This document shows positions 12,205 through 24,299 of a stretch of DNA of 64,000 bases, piece by piece. The notes below the pieces were generated by a model. That model searched no databases, was not told the origin of the DNA, and saw only the letters and a program-made list of their open reading frames with translations. Source of the stretch: Cryptomeria japonica. Its lineage: Eukaryota; Streptophyta; Pinopsida; Cupressales; Cupressaceae. The stretch covers positions 19,693,932 to 19,757,931 of the forward strand of contig NC_081412.1 in NCBI RefSeq assembly GCF_030272615.1, read 5' to 3'. The position numbers and the translations under genes were made by a program. Numbering within the stretch: the first letter of the stretch is position 1; each line of letters begins with the position of its first letter.

Positions 12205-13390
12205 TTACCAATGACAAAGGTGTTAGAAACTGGGAAGGACAACTGAGAGGGGGGAGGGGGTGAATTAGTTGTCAATAAATTGCAACCCAAAACAAATTAT
12301 TCCAACTTAAAACTCAGTGCCGGTAAAATAGATTAACAATTATAACAATACTGGTACAACTTAATGCATAAAACAAAAAGAAAAACAACATCCACAACAC
12401 ATGACATAGAGAATTTGATGTGGAAACCCTGTAAGGGGAAAAACCACGATGGGAAACCTTACCCACAATCAGATGATACTACTGCAAATAGTATGTGAAT
12501 ACAATAATGGGGTTTGCACATGCATAAAGGCCAACTGCCTAGAGCTCACTGCTCAATCACAATATTAGGAGTCACATTGACTACATAGTTGGATGGTTAA
12601 ATCCAATAATCAATGTACTGCTTCAATTTAGCATCTACAATGTCGGATTCAGTACCAGTTCAAGCTCTACGCATAAACACCTTCATGACCTTTAACCTTC
12701 CTTCCTTCAACCTTCAGATGATATCTATGTGATACGCAAAAAGATATGATTGTTTTCGCTCTTCACAATGATCTTCAACACATATGCACACACTATGCTT
12801 CCAATATAACTAGAGTGTCAAATCATAATGATCTTACAATTATTTATACAAAACCTAAGACCTAATGGTTAGGTTGGCTCCTAAAAGATATTACATTTAA
12901 ATCAATTACAAAATAAGTCTTGGTGCAATACAATATGTCGGCCTCAACACATTTACACATTATCCAATCAATAAATCATTTCTAAATCATGTCATTCTGA
13001 TCTGGAACATGATTTCCTATACCAGTTCATAACCTGGACCTATTTGTTAGTTAAGGCAAATATGTGAACCTAATCAATCCAATATGAAAAACACTAAATA
13101 CAAACATCCAAACCATGTCTTCATCATAACCAAATGATCTCCAGATGATAACAAGTTATCTATAACTTCCTGAGTTCTTGGTGAAACATATACCGATAAT
13201 TGTGCATAAGTCAATATCCATACCGGGACCACAATGTGTCGGTTCATAAACAAACCAATATAACCGAAGTGCCAAATCAACAATGTAGACCTCTAGAAAG
13301 ATAAGTGTTGACATCAATGACAAAACCAATGCAACACATGACGAAGTCATCCATAATACCAACAGTTTGGCCATTAACAATTTTGCCAAT
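12205..13390. other. Probable degenerate transposon sequence, unclassified
   Basis: Contains 'actgagagggggg'-like sequence near 12240 (here aactgaggagggg-type) and 'gtggaaaccctgtaagggg' near 12420, which are styles seen in plant LTR elements. No coding domain was recognised. The stretch ends where homology to the chromovirus LTR begins at about 13391. Confidence 0.3.
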
Positions 13391-14012
13391 ACAAGTCATT
13401 TTGTATTTTGGGATTTATTTGCTTGGGGCATTATTGTCTCCAAAACTAATAGTGTTACTTGTCAGTGTGGTTTACGTCGCTAGTTAGGTAGTTGTATGGA
13501 ATGAGAGTTGACAATTCTAAGGAGGATTCAATGGGTCACAAGTCGGTTGGTCGTTGGATAGTTGACCATTGGAAAACCAAGCGACTGAGAAACTATATGA
13601 GGGCGGATGATAGTTGGAGGAAGGGTTGGATAATGAATATGTAACCACATAAGGTAATTGCAGAGGAGACATTGGTCGAAGGAATGAATGCCTTGAAGTT
13701 GTAGTCGACTATGGAAGATGATTGTTGGATGTTACCAATGTATTTATGGAGGAACCTTTGTAATTGATAAAACATAACACTGGACACGTGTTAGATTTCT
13801 TGTCATAAATCAATAGTGGAATTTTGGATTTGTAATTCTTCCTGTCTCTCTAAATATGTATTAAATTGTAGAGTATTCTATCGCTCTTAATTATGGTTAA
13901 AGTAAATCTATTCTCTTTTTCTTGTTCAAACCTATTGTTTGCAATAAGAAGGATTGATTCAATTGTGTTTGAAAGGTGAATTTGGATAAGTGGCTAGTGA
14001 GGCTTGCCATCA
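13391..14012 (+). repeat. 5' LTR of chromovirus, 5'-truncated
   Basis: Aligns with the 3' part of the downstream LTR (about 19,113-19,734), for example 'cattggaaaaccaag' and the block ending gcttgccatca. The end atca is directly followed by the PBS. Upstream of about 13391 the similarity stops, whereas the 3' LTR seems to start about 200 bp earlier at 18909 with TGATG. The 5' LTR is therefore probably missing its first part. Confidence 0.75.
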
Positions 14013-14014
14013 TT

Positions 14015-14026
14015 TGGTATCAGAGC
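14015..14026 (+). promoter_or_regulatory. Primer binding site, tRNA-iMet type
   Basis: tggtatcagagc lies two bases after the LTR end. This is the standard complement of the 3' end of plant initiator-Met tRNA and marks minus-strand priming in many copia and chromovirus elements. Confidence 0.9.
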
Positions 14027-14060
14027 CTACAGAGTTTGGGGATTTGAGAGTGTGAACAAT

Positions 14061-15140
14061 ATGCCTCCAAGAAGAATGGGTAGAGGTGGAGCCCATGGAA
14101 GAGGCATAAGGGGGTAATGATGAAGTACTGTTGCAACAATTGATGGAGAGGATGGACACTTTAGAAAAGGAACAGAGAAGAGGCAGCCTTGGTGTGGATT
14201 AAAGTGGTGATGAGACAGAGGAGGAAGAACAAGACCAAGAGTGTAATAGAGAAGGGTAAGGAGAGTAGGAAACATTTGAGGAGAGACTGTTGAGGATAGT
14301 CCTGAATGTAGGTTCCAAGCCTAAAATAGAAGTACCTACCTACTTAGCAAGTTTTAATGAAGAAGACTTGATTGATTGGATAAATGATTTGGATAAGTAT
14401 TTTGAGTATGAAGGAGTAGCAAAATATAAGAGGGTAAAGTTTGCTTGTACTAGATTGAAAGTCCACGCTGTAATGTGGTGGGACTTTATCCAAACCGAGA
14501 GAAGGCATAATAAGGAGAAAATTCACTCATGGGACCAAATGGTGGCTAAAATGAGAGATAAGTTCCTTCCTATTTATTATCAGACCAATCTCTTTAAGAG
14601 GTTACAAAATTTGAACCACAAAGATATGTCTGTAAAGGATTATATAGACGAATTTTATAAGTTGGTAATTGGATCAGGGCATAGTGAGGAAGATGAGGAG
14701 AAAATAACTCGTTATATGAATGGCCTAAATATAGTCTTCAAGATGAATTTATTCTTGTGTCCCCTAGAAGCCTAAAATAAGCTTATCCATTTTCTCTAAA
14801 GGAAAAAGAGAAGTTGCAAAGAAAGCCAAGTCGACAAGAGAAGAAGAGAGGAAGAGAGTTCAGAGTAAGAGGACATCAAATAAGTAGAGAACAGAAACAT
14901 CACCAAGGAGAAGAGAATAGAATTTCTAATATAGTAGCCACTAATGACAGAGGAGGTTTCCAAAATAAAGGGGGCAGGTCTTATGGTAGAGGTGGTTCCC
15001 AAGGTAGAGGTAGAGCTATAAATGCAATCAATATGGGCATTAGAGTTGGGAATATGTTGAGTCATCCCAAGGAGGAAATACAAAATTTGAGAAGAGTAAT
15101 CAAATTGTGCATGCTAGTCAAGAAAGTGTGGGGTCTCTAG
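14061..15140 (+). pseudogene. Chromovirus gag (broken)
   Basis: The ATG at 14061 opens an Arg/Gly-rich start, soon interrupted by stops near 14115. The conserved retrotransposon Gag core is open at 14290-14775. It holds a FNEEDLIDWINDLDKYFEYEG-type start, a WWDF motif, and the LP-x-x-YYQTNLFKRLQNL / VKDYIDEFYKL region. The Arg/Gln-rich part at 14814-15140 lies in another frame. Gag would form the virus-like particle in the cytoplasm. A CCHC knuckle was not found. Confidence 0.8.
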
Positions 15141-15239
15141 TACACCACAAGGATAAACCTGAGTCAAGAATATTTGTTGCTCAAAAGAGTACTACTAAAA
15201 CCTCAAAAGGAAAGTCAAGAGCCAATTCAAAGGAGATAA

Positions 15240-15617
15240 TTATTCAAAACCAAGTGTAAGTCACAAGGTAAATGTTGTAAGTTCATTATAGATAGTGGTA
15301 GTATAGATAAAATTATTGCAACTAAAATGGTGGAGAACTTAGATCTTAAAAGGATTAAGCATCCCTCTCCCTACAAGGTGTCTTGGTTACAAAAAGGTCA
15401 TCAAATATTGGAGAATGAGAAAACCTATATTGAATTTCAGATTGGAAGTTATAGGGATAATGTTTTGTGTGATGTAATCCCCATGGATGTATGCCATGTA
15501 TTGCTTGGAAAACCATGGCAATTTGCCAGGAAAGCAATGCATGATGGAAGGAAGAACACATATACCATTGAAAAGGATGTAGAGAAGCACATCATGATGC
15601 CAATAAAAGAGAAATAA
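15240..15617 (+). pseudogene. Chromovirus aspartic protease (part of broken pol)
   Basis: The active-site signature IIDSGS is read at about 15282-15299, with the flap region and the LLGKPW-type C-terminal motif at about 15505-15525. This is the retropepsin that cuts the Gag-Pol polyprotein. The DSG triad is intact, but the frame is cut upstream, and a stop at 15615-15617 falls before the RT region. Confidence 0.75.
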
Positions 15618-15635
15618 GAGGGCAGCAATAATAAA

Positions 15636-17130
15636 GTGATGATGGTAAGTCATAAGGAGTTTTTGCATGATTTAAAGATTAAAGAAATTGGTTATGCTTT
15701 GGTTCTTAAACCTAGTAGTGTTTTGTCTTCCTCAAGAGTTGATGATTTTCCTATTGAAGTGCAAGATATTTTGAATGAGCATAAGGATATAATTGTCTTT
15801 GATTTTCCTAGTGAATTACCTTGCATGAGGAGTATTAGCCATCATATGGATTTGATTCCGAGGGTGATCCTTCCTAACAGAGGTGCTTATAGGTTAACAC
15901 CTATGGAGAATGAAGAAATAATGAAGCAAGTGGAAGACCTTTTGAAGAAGGGTTTGATAAGGAATAGCCTAATTCCATGTGATGTTCCTATTGTGCTAGC
16001 TCCAAAGAAGGGAGGGGAATGGTGCATGTGCACTGACTCAAGGGCTATTAACAAAATTACAATAATATATCGGTTTCCCATACCAAGAATAGAGGATCTC
16101 ATGGATTGTTTGAGTTGCTCTAGGTATTTTTCGAGGATAGATTTGAAAAGTGGCTACCCTCAGATATGAATCAAACCAAGGGATGAATGGAAGACAACCT
16201 TTAAGACTAGTGATGAGTTATATTAATGGCTAGTTATGCCTTTTGGATTGTCTAAAGCCCCTAGAAAATTTATGAGATTAATCAATAAGGTTTTGAAACT
16301 ATTTCTTAGCAAATTTGTAATTATATATTTGGATGAAATTTTAGTGTTTAGCAGTTCTGAGGAGAATCATATAGAACATTTGAGGATGGTATTGAAGAGG
16401 TTACACAAAGAAAAGTTGCAGATTAACTTGAAGAAATGTGTGTTTATGCAGACCAAGATGATTTATTTGGGCTTTGTGGTGTCCCAAGATGGACTAAATA
16501 TGGATAAGGAGAAGGTTCAAGCCATCCTTGATTGGCCAACACCAAGAAGTGTAATGGAGGTAAGGACTTTTCATGGCCTTTCTAGTTTTTATAGGAAGTT
16601 TATCATGAATTTCAATCATGTAGTGGCACCTATTCTTGAGACCATGAAAGGGAATAAAAGACCATTTGTGTGGACTAAGGAGGCTCAAGACAATTTTAGA
16701 ATTCTTAAAAGGTAAGTGAATAGCCCATTCTTGCTTTGCCTAATTTTGAGAAGGTGTTTCAAGTAGAATGTGATGCTAGAGGGTTAGAAATTGGGGCAAT
16801 CCTAAGCCAAGAAGGTAAACTGCTTGCATATTTCAATGAGAAGCTTAATGATGCTAAAAGAAAATATTCTTCTTATGATTTGGAATTCTATGCTTTGGTT
16901 CAATCTCTAAATAAATGGAGACATTATTTACTGCCTAAGGATTTTGTTGTGTATATTGATAACCATGCTTTGCAATTCATTAATAGCCAACAAAAGTTGA
17001 GTCAGAGGAATGCTAAATGGGTTGACTAGCTTCGGAGTTTTAATTTTATTTTGAAACATAAGAGTGCGCAAATGAATAAAATTGTTGATGCTTTAAGTAG
17101 GAATAATTTTCTACTGTGGGAGATACAAAC
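15636..17130 (+). pseudogene. Chromovirus reverse transcriptase and RNase H (broken)
   Basis: RT is read at 15636-16715 with a stop near 16167 and another near 16224. Landmarks are HxMDLIP near 15845, MPFGLSKAP at 16236, and the palm motif at about 16327-16341. The palm motif now reads YLDE, so the second catalytic Asp of Y-x-DD is lost. The thumb/connection reads LGFVVSQDGL and FHGLSSFYRKFI. RNase H follows in another frame (16736-17029 and beyond) with VECDARG, YDLEFYALV and NHALQF motifs. Several stops and frame changes make the enzyme non-functional. RT would copy the element RNA and RNase H would remove the template. Confidence 0.85.
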
Positions 17131-17369
17131 TAATAGTGTGGGTTTTTAAAGCTTGAGGGAATTGTATATAGAGGATGTCAATTTTAAAGAAGCATATGAG
17201 CTTGCCTTGATCCTATTTGAAGGAATAGAGAGCCTTGGATAGACTACATGATTCAAGAAGGTTTTCTATTCAAGGGGAACAAGTTGTGTATCACTCAAGG
17301 CTCCATGAGGGATAATTTGTTAAGGAAAAACACAGTGATAGTCTTTCTAGTCAATTTGGGCTGGATAAG

Positions 17370-18240
17370 ACTTATTTGCAATTAAGTACTCATTATTTTT
17401 GGCGTAGTATACATGTAGATGTGAAAAAGTATGTAGAGAACTGTAGAATTTGCCAACTTGCTAAGGGAAGAAGCCAAAATGTTGGTCTTTACCAGCCATT
17501 GCTAGTTCCAACCAGACCTTGCAATTTAGTAAGTATGGATTTATTGTTGGGCTTGCCTCATACACAAAGGGGCAATGGTTCAATCTTTGTGGTGGTAGAT
17601 AGATTTTTGAAAAATGGTGTATTTCATACCATGTAAGAAGAATAGTGATGCCACTAACATTGCTAATTTGTTCTTTAAAGAAGTTTTAAGGTTACATGCA
17701 ATTCCAAGGAGTATAATTTCTGACTAGGATACAAAGTTTGTGGGTCATTTTTGGAGGACCCTACGGAAGAAATTGGGCGCAAATCTGAATTTTAGTTCTA
17801 CATATCATCTTCAAATGGATGGTCAAATAGAGGTTGTCAATAGAAGCCTTGGCAATTTGTTAAGATGTCTTGTTGGTGGTTCACCTAGAAGTTGAGATCT
17901 CATGTTGGCACAAGCAGAAGTCACCTATAATAATCCACCAAATAAAAGTACAAGTTTTGGTCCTTTCTATGTGGTGTATGGTATGCACCCAAGGGGAGTC
18001 TTTGAGCTTCATGATCTTACTGACATGGAGAAGAGGAGTGCAAATGGAAAGGACTTTTCCCAAGCCATTCATGATAATCAAGAGAAGGTGAAACAAAACA
18101 TAGAAGACAACAATCAGCAATACAAAAGTATGTTGATCAAAAGAGGAGGCAGTTGCAATTTTAGGTTGGAGATCTTGTGTTGGCTCATCTTCGTAAGGAG
18201 AGGTTTCCTATAGGAATGTACAATAAATTGAAAATGAAGA
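17370..18240 (+). pseudogene. Chromovirus integrase (broken)
   Basis: The zinc-binding half is visible at about 17340-17465 (THYFWRSIHVDVKKYV then C-x2-C in CRICQLAK). The first His of the usual H-H-C-C set is not where expected. The catalytic core starts near 17530 (VSMDLLLGLP) and is then scattered over frames with many stops to about 17900. The downstream part (YNNPPNKSTSFGPFYVVYG) is open again to about 18213. It would have joined element cDNA to chromosomal DNA. Confidence 0.75.
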
Positions 18241-18277
18241 AAATTAGTCCCTGCCAAGTCCTTAAGAATTTTTGTGG

Positions 18278-18574
18278 ATGCTTATGAGATTTTTTTTTTT
18301 TTTTGGATTAGATATCATATAATCATTACATATAATCTCATTCGAGCATCCACATTACAAACTTATTACAAATATTAGCTTCTTTCAAGCAAACTAACAA
18401 CAATTGGAAGACCAAGGGTCACAACTTAGAAATCCACTTTAGGAAGACCAAGAGTCACAACTTAGAATTCTACATAAAGGTGTCCCTCATGGGAGTTGAA
18501 CTTGGGTCTCCACATTGAGAACTCAATGCTTTAACCAACTAAGCTCAACCCCTTGGACATGCTTATGAGATTTT
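18278..18574 (-). mobile_element. tRNA-derived SINE inserted in the chromovirus
   Basis: The minus strand has a tRNA-like head with an A box (gcttagttggttaaagc, about 18528-18544) and a B box (agttcaactccc, about 18489-18500), a short body, and an A-rich tail (T run at 18290-18304 on plus). Direct repeats atgcttatgagatttt at 18278-18293 and 18559-18574 are the target-site duplication. The body is therefore about 265 bp. Removing one duplication and the body restores the chromovirus frame between the integrase C-terminus and the chromodomain region, so the SINE landed later. SINEs are moved by LINE machinery and transcribed by RNA polymerase III. Confidence 0.88.
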
Positions 18575-18886
18575 CCTTTCCAGTAGATCTAAATATATCT
18601 CCCATTTTCAATGTAGCATATCTATATCCATATAAGGAGGATGTCGTTGAGGATGAGATTGAGATACCATTTCATCTTTGGAAAATTAGCCTACAACATT
18701 CCCTCTTCCACCACAAATAGAATGCATTCTGGATAAGAAGTTGTTGAAGAAGACTCGTAAGCATGAGTATTTTTAGTATCTCATCAAATGGAGCAATCAT
18801 TCCATTGAAGATTCTTCTTGGCTTATAGAGGATGAGATCAATCAACTGGGTCATTCAGTTGCAGATCTCATGAGTAGTAACTCATG
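18575..18886 (+). pseudogene. Chromodomain at the C-terminus of chromovirus pol (broken)
   Basis: After the ISPIFNVAYLYPY-like integrase tail, about 18716-18870 reads LIKWSNHSIEDSSWL with ...EDEIN after it. This is the typical chromodomain pattern (Y-L-I-K-W ... W) that chromoviruses use to target chromatin. A stop interrupts it just before YLIKW (near 18773). It assigns the element to the chromovirus clade of Ty3/gypsy. Confidence 0.8.
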
Positions 18887-18896
18887 AATTTGTTCC

Positions 18897-18908
18897 ACTT
18901 GGGGAGTC
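18897..18908 (+). promoter_or_regulatory. Candidate polypurine tract of chromovirus
   Basis: acttggggagtc directly precedes TGATG at 18909, the proposed 3' LTR start. The LTR would then begin TGAT and end ATCA, a perfect 4-bp inverted terminal repeat, which supports this placement. Confidence 0.55.
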
Positions 18909-19734
18909 TGATGCAGGAGAATCCTTCTCTTGCAATTTTTGGTTTTATTTTTGTTGTTGACATTTTGGTTTCTTATTGGTTTTTGTTTTGTTTGTTCAAA
19001 GCTGGGTGTTCTTCATTCTATGTTGTAGCATAAATCAAGTCTCGCATTACTATTGACGTCATGGAAAACAAAAGGCAAGGGAGGTTCCTACCTCTTGTCG
19101 CCCGAGTGACAAGAATTCATTTTGTACTTGGGGCTTTAACTGCTTGGGGATTTATTTTGTCCAAACCCGATAGTGTTACTTTTTGGTGTGGTTTATGTTG
19201 TCAGTTAGCCAGCTGTTAGGAATGGGAGTTGACATGTTCTAAGGATGATTCGACAGGTCACAAGTCAGTTGGTCATTGGTTTGTTGACCATTGGAAAACC
19301 AAGTGATTGAGAAACTATATGAGGGTGGCCGATAGTTGGAGGAAGGGTTGGACAGTGAATGTGTAGCCATATAAGCTAATTGTAGAGGAGAGATTGGTCA
19401 AAGGAATGAATGCCTTGAAGTTGTAGTGGACTATGGAAGATGATTGTTGGATGTTGCCAATGTATTGATGGAGGAACCTCTGTAATTGATAAAATCTAAC
19501 AGTGGACACTTGTTAGATTTCTTATCATAAATCAATAGTGGAATTTTGGATTTGTAATTCTTCCCGTCTCTCTGAATGTGTACAAAATTGCAAAGTATTT
19601 TATTTCTCTTAATTATGGTTAAATTAAATCTATTCTTTGTTTCTTGTTCAAATCGGTTGTCTGCAATAAGAAGGATTGATTGAATTGTGTCTGAAAGGTG
19701 AATTTGGATAAGTGACCAGTGAGGCTTGCTATCA
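18909..19734 (+). repeat. 3' LTR of chromovirus
   Basis: Proposed 826-bp LTR from TGATGC to CTATCA. Its last about 620 bp match 13391-14012. If instead the LTR began at the shared tcattttgta block near 19117, the upstream 200 bp would be 3' UTR. The terminal TGAT/ATCA symmetry and adjacent purine tract favour the longer form. No target duplication can be tested because the left end is lost. Confidence 0.65.
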
Positions 19735-21930
19735 CTTTGTACCCTTTTGTTTTGTTTTTCTTTGGGATCAATCTCTCAAAGTGATGGATGCAAATAAGGA
19801 ATTTGACCCTCCAAGTTCCTATATATAGGTGTTGTAACCCTAATTGGTGATGTTAACCCACAACACTCTTGTGTAACCCTCGTGACCTAATCCTGGTCTC
19901 GTTCTTTGCCAATTTAACCTTATTTTCTCTTGCTTCTGACTAGCCTATGCTTCCCTTTCTATCGAAAGATTATCTAAATCTTTTTAGTTTTCTCACCCAT
20001 ACTCTCATTGGGACACACACCTTCCCTACTACGCAAACTGAGGCATGTATTTGTCATTTTTAATTCTTTGAAACAATGCAATAAATTATATTGTCTCAAA
20101 GAGGATCAAAAAGTAGGCACCTAAAAGTGACCTTCTTTAATTAAATAAATATTTATTATTTTCCCATTATTCCTCTATTAAATAAATAATTTATTATTAT
20201 TTATTTAATCCCACCTCATTCCTACATTAAATATATATTTTTATTTATTTAATCTATCTCCTTTCCTCTATTGATTAAATAATACTTTTATTTAATCAAT
20301 TAATTCACTTACCTTTTCCTCTTTTAATCCTATCCCTCTAACTTGTTCACATGGATCATAATCTAAATTTGTAGGCATATGACAAGTGTTAATTGTCTCC
20401 TCATTCACTTTGTGTTTTCTCCAAAGTCAACCGAACTCTTAATCGCATCCCTCCATTTCTAAGTTAACCTCTTTATCCTATACAACCTTATCTTTTACCT
20501 GTCACCTCTTAATATCATCCCTTCATCTTTACATATCCTCAAATCTTATTGAATCTCTTTTATCTATGGGATCTTGGTTATTCGGAATTTAACCTCTTAA
20601 TCTAAACCCTCCATTTTTAAGATGGTCCCTATAAAAGAGGTTTCCTCCTCTCATAGCACATCACATATAGCTTGAACATACCTACACCATGCCCAAATAT
20701 AGTTAGAACATACATGAAAGGGGAATATGCAAGAGTAGATTACAAGGTACGTTTTCTTATAGTTTTGTGTTTTAAGTTTGAAGAAGAAGGTATGTTAAAT
20801 TTTTTTCACACAAAAAAAATCATTATCCTTGACAACAAAGGAAAGAGTGTACAAAACAAGTTTTTTGATTTACAAAATATCCTAGGTCTTCCAAATATGG
20901 TAATACAAGATAGATCTATTAATATTTCTTAAACTATATTCTAACAACTCTATATTTTTGTATTTTTATTTGTTTAGTCCATTTAGAGTAGAAATTGATA
21001 GTAGTCTAGTGGGATAGTTGGGACATGATTATGATTCAACGAACTTAGATTGATTAGTCTATGCACTGATCTTTCCAACATACATATAAAATTAATTATT
21101 CTGCTTATAGGTTAGGAGAACAATGACTTTAGAAAATAGGGATAACAAAATTAAATGAATCCAATGATTCTTTTAATGTTTTATAGATTTTATCATTATC
21201 TATCCATCCATTTTAACTTATAAGGAGTATACATGTCAGAGTAATGAAGTTGATGATTCTTCAATTTTCACCAAGAACCCTAATTTATTATATTTAGTAG
21301 ATTTTAGTTTCTTGTATGAAAAGTTATATAATGTAACATTTTGAATTAAATTATCTAATTTACTAATAGATTTTTTCCATTTTTTTCTTTTAGATTTTAT
21401 TGATTTAAATATAATAATATACCTTTTTCCATAGTAATTGTTAATCTTAGTGTGTTTAATTATTTCATATAATACATTAATTTTCTAAACTAGTGTATTT
21501 TTTTTTTGCTAATTTACCAACTTGATGTATATTATACATATAATTAGGATGGAAGTATTGTTCGAATGCACATAGTGAATTGTAGGGTGTTCAATTTAGA
21601 TGATGCAGAACCAAGGAATGTATAAGTAGGGTAAGTGTATAGAAATAAAGGATATATTAGTGGTTAGCATTAATACTTTTAGCAAAACATGTTCACAGTA
21701 TGCAAAACATAATATGTGTCTTTTGAAATCTTTAAAATACTTTTTTATTATCCTTACCATTTACATTTGGATTTTGAAATATAAAGGTTGGACATCCCTT
21801 GTGGCTCTTAAATTGTGTTTCTAACATAAAATAATTTTAATTTTAACTTTCACCTCATCAAATTCATATGGTGTACAATAAAATTCTATTAAAATAGTAC
21901 TAAAATGAAGTGTTACTTCTTAACTTTCTA

Positions 21931-22006
<76 letters not shown>

Positions 22007-22730
22007 TTTTTTTTTCTAGTTAATGTGGTGTTTATTTTTGTTTTCTTTGAGTATCTTTTTTTTCATGTTCATCCAATATATATGTATAAGAAATTTATAA
22101 CTTTTGATTGACTTGTCAAAATTTAAGAAAAAAATAGGGTTATTTTACACTTCATTCTACACATTTTTTATTTATTTTGTACAAGTTATTTGATGTACAT
22201 GTTTAATGATGTAATTTTTAGGATGCAATGGCTATACTTTTGTCAACTAGTTTTTAAAAATAGTTAATCTAGTAAAATAATATAAGAAGTGCACATGAGA
22301 CACTATATTATTTTTTAGTAATGAAAGCATGAACAATTTGTGCACACTCAAAAATTTCATCCCCTTAACATTAACCATTTTTAAAAATTATTAGTTGTTT
22401 AGAAATTAGATTCCTAGTAATATGATTCTTATACTTATCATATCTTCAAAATTTTAACATACACATCTTAAATTTATTACCATAGTTCAACTTTAGTTGA
22501 ATTTCTTTTTAAAGTGTCCACATTTGACTTTTTTTTGTTTCTCATTTCCATGTACACACTTGAAAAGAATGTGTATTGTAATTTTTTTTAAATATATTCT
22601 TTTTATGACCTTTGTTAATTTTATTGTAAAATATTTTGATTAGAACCATCTTTTATGACTTCAAAGATATTTGTTATCAATTTTTTTAATTAATAATACA
22701 AATAGACTGCAATTATCGATCATACATATA
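19735..22730. other. Gene-poor AT-rich region
   Basis: Pyrimidine-rich sequence at 19,735-20,640 has two promoter-like spots (tatatatagg near 19820 and ctataaaagagg near 20629). The open stretch 20672-20932 begins at TTG and has no domain that I recognise, so it is not called as a gene. From 20,940 the sequence is plain AT-rich and leads to the (AT)n tract. No RNA gene was seen. Confidence 0.4.
21934..22003. repeat. (AT)n microsatellite, about 70 bp
   Basis: Uninterrupted alternating AT dinucleotides, about 35 copies. Copy number may vary and may be affected by assembly. Confidence 0.97.
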
Positions 22731-22735
22731 AATGG

Positions 22736-24211
22736 TGTAGACGTATAAAAATGACCATATTCCTAAATGAATATTTTATGTTCATTTCTCTATTTAATTA
22801 AATCCAATTTAATTAAATTATCCATATTCTTCTATTTTATTAAGTAAATTACTCAATTTATTTAAATAAAATTCACTATACCCATTTAATGAATAAATCA
22901 TTTTATTCAATTAAATCCTCCCTATCCACTTTTAATTAAATTCAAATTTAATTAAATAGTTATCCTAAATTGAATAAATCTAATTTATTTAAATTCCCCA
23001 AATTGCAACCAAATTGAATTAAATCTCTTTATTTCAATTAAATCCTATTATCCCTCCATCCACTTGCAAAATCCTAAACCCCTTCTAGAATCTTCTAATC
23101 GCTTCTAATTAACCTAATCCTTCCTCTAAACTTTGTCACATCCCTAAGCAAAAGGGAAGTCACTTCTCAAACCTCAAAGTTTTTGATAACCATTAAAGGC
23201 TTTCAACCTTCAACCACTTAAAACCTCAAAGTCTTTGATAACCATTGAAGGCTTCCAACTTTCAACCACTTAATCCCCAAAGTCTCCAATAACCATTAAT
23301 GGTTAACTCAAACCCTCCTACATGGTTAAAACATTTGTTTTGACTCAACCTTCATCCAACCCAAGGGTCTCATCAGGCCTTTAATGCTTTGACCATGATT
23401 ATCTCTTAATCATTTTCACAAAGGTTTATCCTTGGATTAACTCTTAATCCAGTGGATAATCCTAGCTTAGACTTGACCTTTACCCTCTAGATAACCATAA
23501 GGTCTTCTCAGGCCTTTAATGCCTCCAACCCCTTCTCTCAACCCAACCCTATGTTGACACTTGTCACCATTTCATTGGTGACAATTACAAACATGGATCC
23601 CCAACTTTCAAACTCAACCCTTGATTGAATCTTTCAATCCTGACCATCTATTGCCCTATTTTTGCTATAAATAGAGCTCTCATTCCTCCATTTTCAACAA
23701 TGATCATCCTCCAAGTTTGTATTATCACACTTATACTCAAATACATTCAAGCTCATATATCATTTTATGCTCATCATTTAGCCTCTCTTTGCAATAGAAT
23801 TTAGTCTAAATATGCATGTTTAGAATACTTTCTTTATCATTTAGCTCAATCATAGACTAAATATATTATGTTAGGATAGTATTCATACTAACCTTGTCAT
23901 CTTATCATCTAGTTTATTGCATTTCTAGAATCAAGCATAGCTTAGAATACATCTCATTCTAAAATCAATAAAAGCATCCCTCGTTCTCACATTTGCCATC
24001 CCTCAAACCATTTTGCTCAGTGATCTGAGAGCAAAAACATTGGTTTGAGGAACATTGTGAGATAGAGAACCATGGGACCCACCTTGGGAAGCTGAGTAAC
24101 ACGTCGTTGCTCCATAGCTTGCACCAAGAAGTCCTCTGTGTGTGTGTGTGGACTAGTTTCTAACAATATTTTCACATATTAAGTTTTATCAACCCACTTT
24201 TCCACCATACA
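22736..24211 (+). repeat. LTR1 (5' LTR) of Tat element
   Basis: Begins TGTAGACG and ends CATACA (TGTA/TACA inverted ends), 1,476 bp. A TATA box tataaata lies at 23666-23673, so element RNA should start near 23700. The PBS follows at 24216. Confidence 0.95.
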
Positions 24212-24215
24212 TTTT

Positions 24216-24233
24216 TGGCACCCACCGTGGGGC
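24216..24233 (+). promoter_or_regulatory. Primer binding site of Tat element
   Basis: tggcacccaccgtggggc lies four bases after LTR1. It has the tggc(g/a)cc start typical of Tat/Athila elements. The exact primer tRNA was not assigned. Confidence 0.75.
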
Positions 24234-24299
24234 TAAACCCCATATATAAAATCGGTTTTTAAAATTAACCACTTTTGCAGGTCCGCGAGAAACAAGAAT

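Noticed and set aside
18489-18558. tRNA gene
   Set aside because: A and B boxes are present, but there is no cloverleaf with a proper acceptor stem. The flanking duplications and A-rich tail show that it is the head of a SINE.
20672-20932. Small protein gene downstream of a TATA-like sequence
   Set aside because: It starts at TTG; the nearest ATG frame closes after a few codons. No domain or homology was recognised.
21934-22003. Regular short repeat as a possible CRISPR array or regulatory array
   Set aside because: It is a plain (AT)n microsatellite without spacers.
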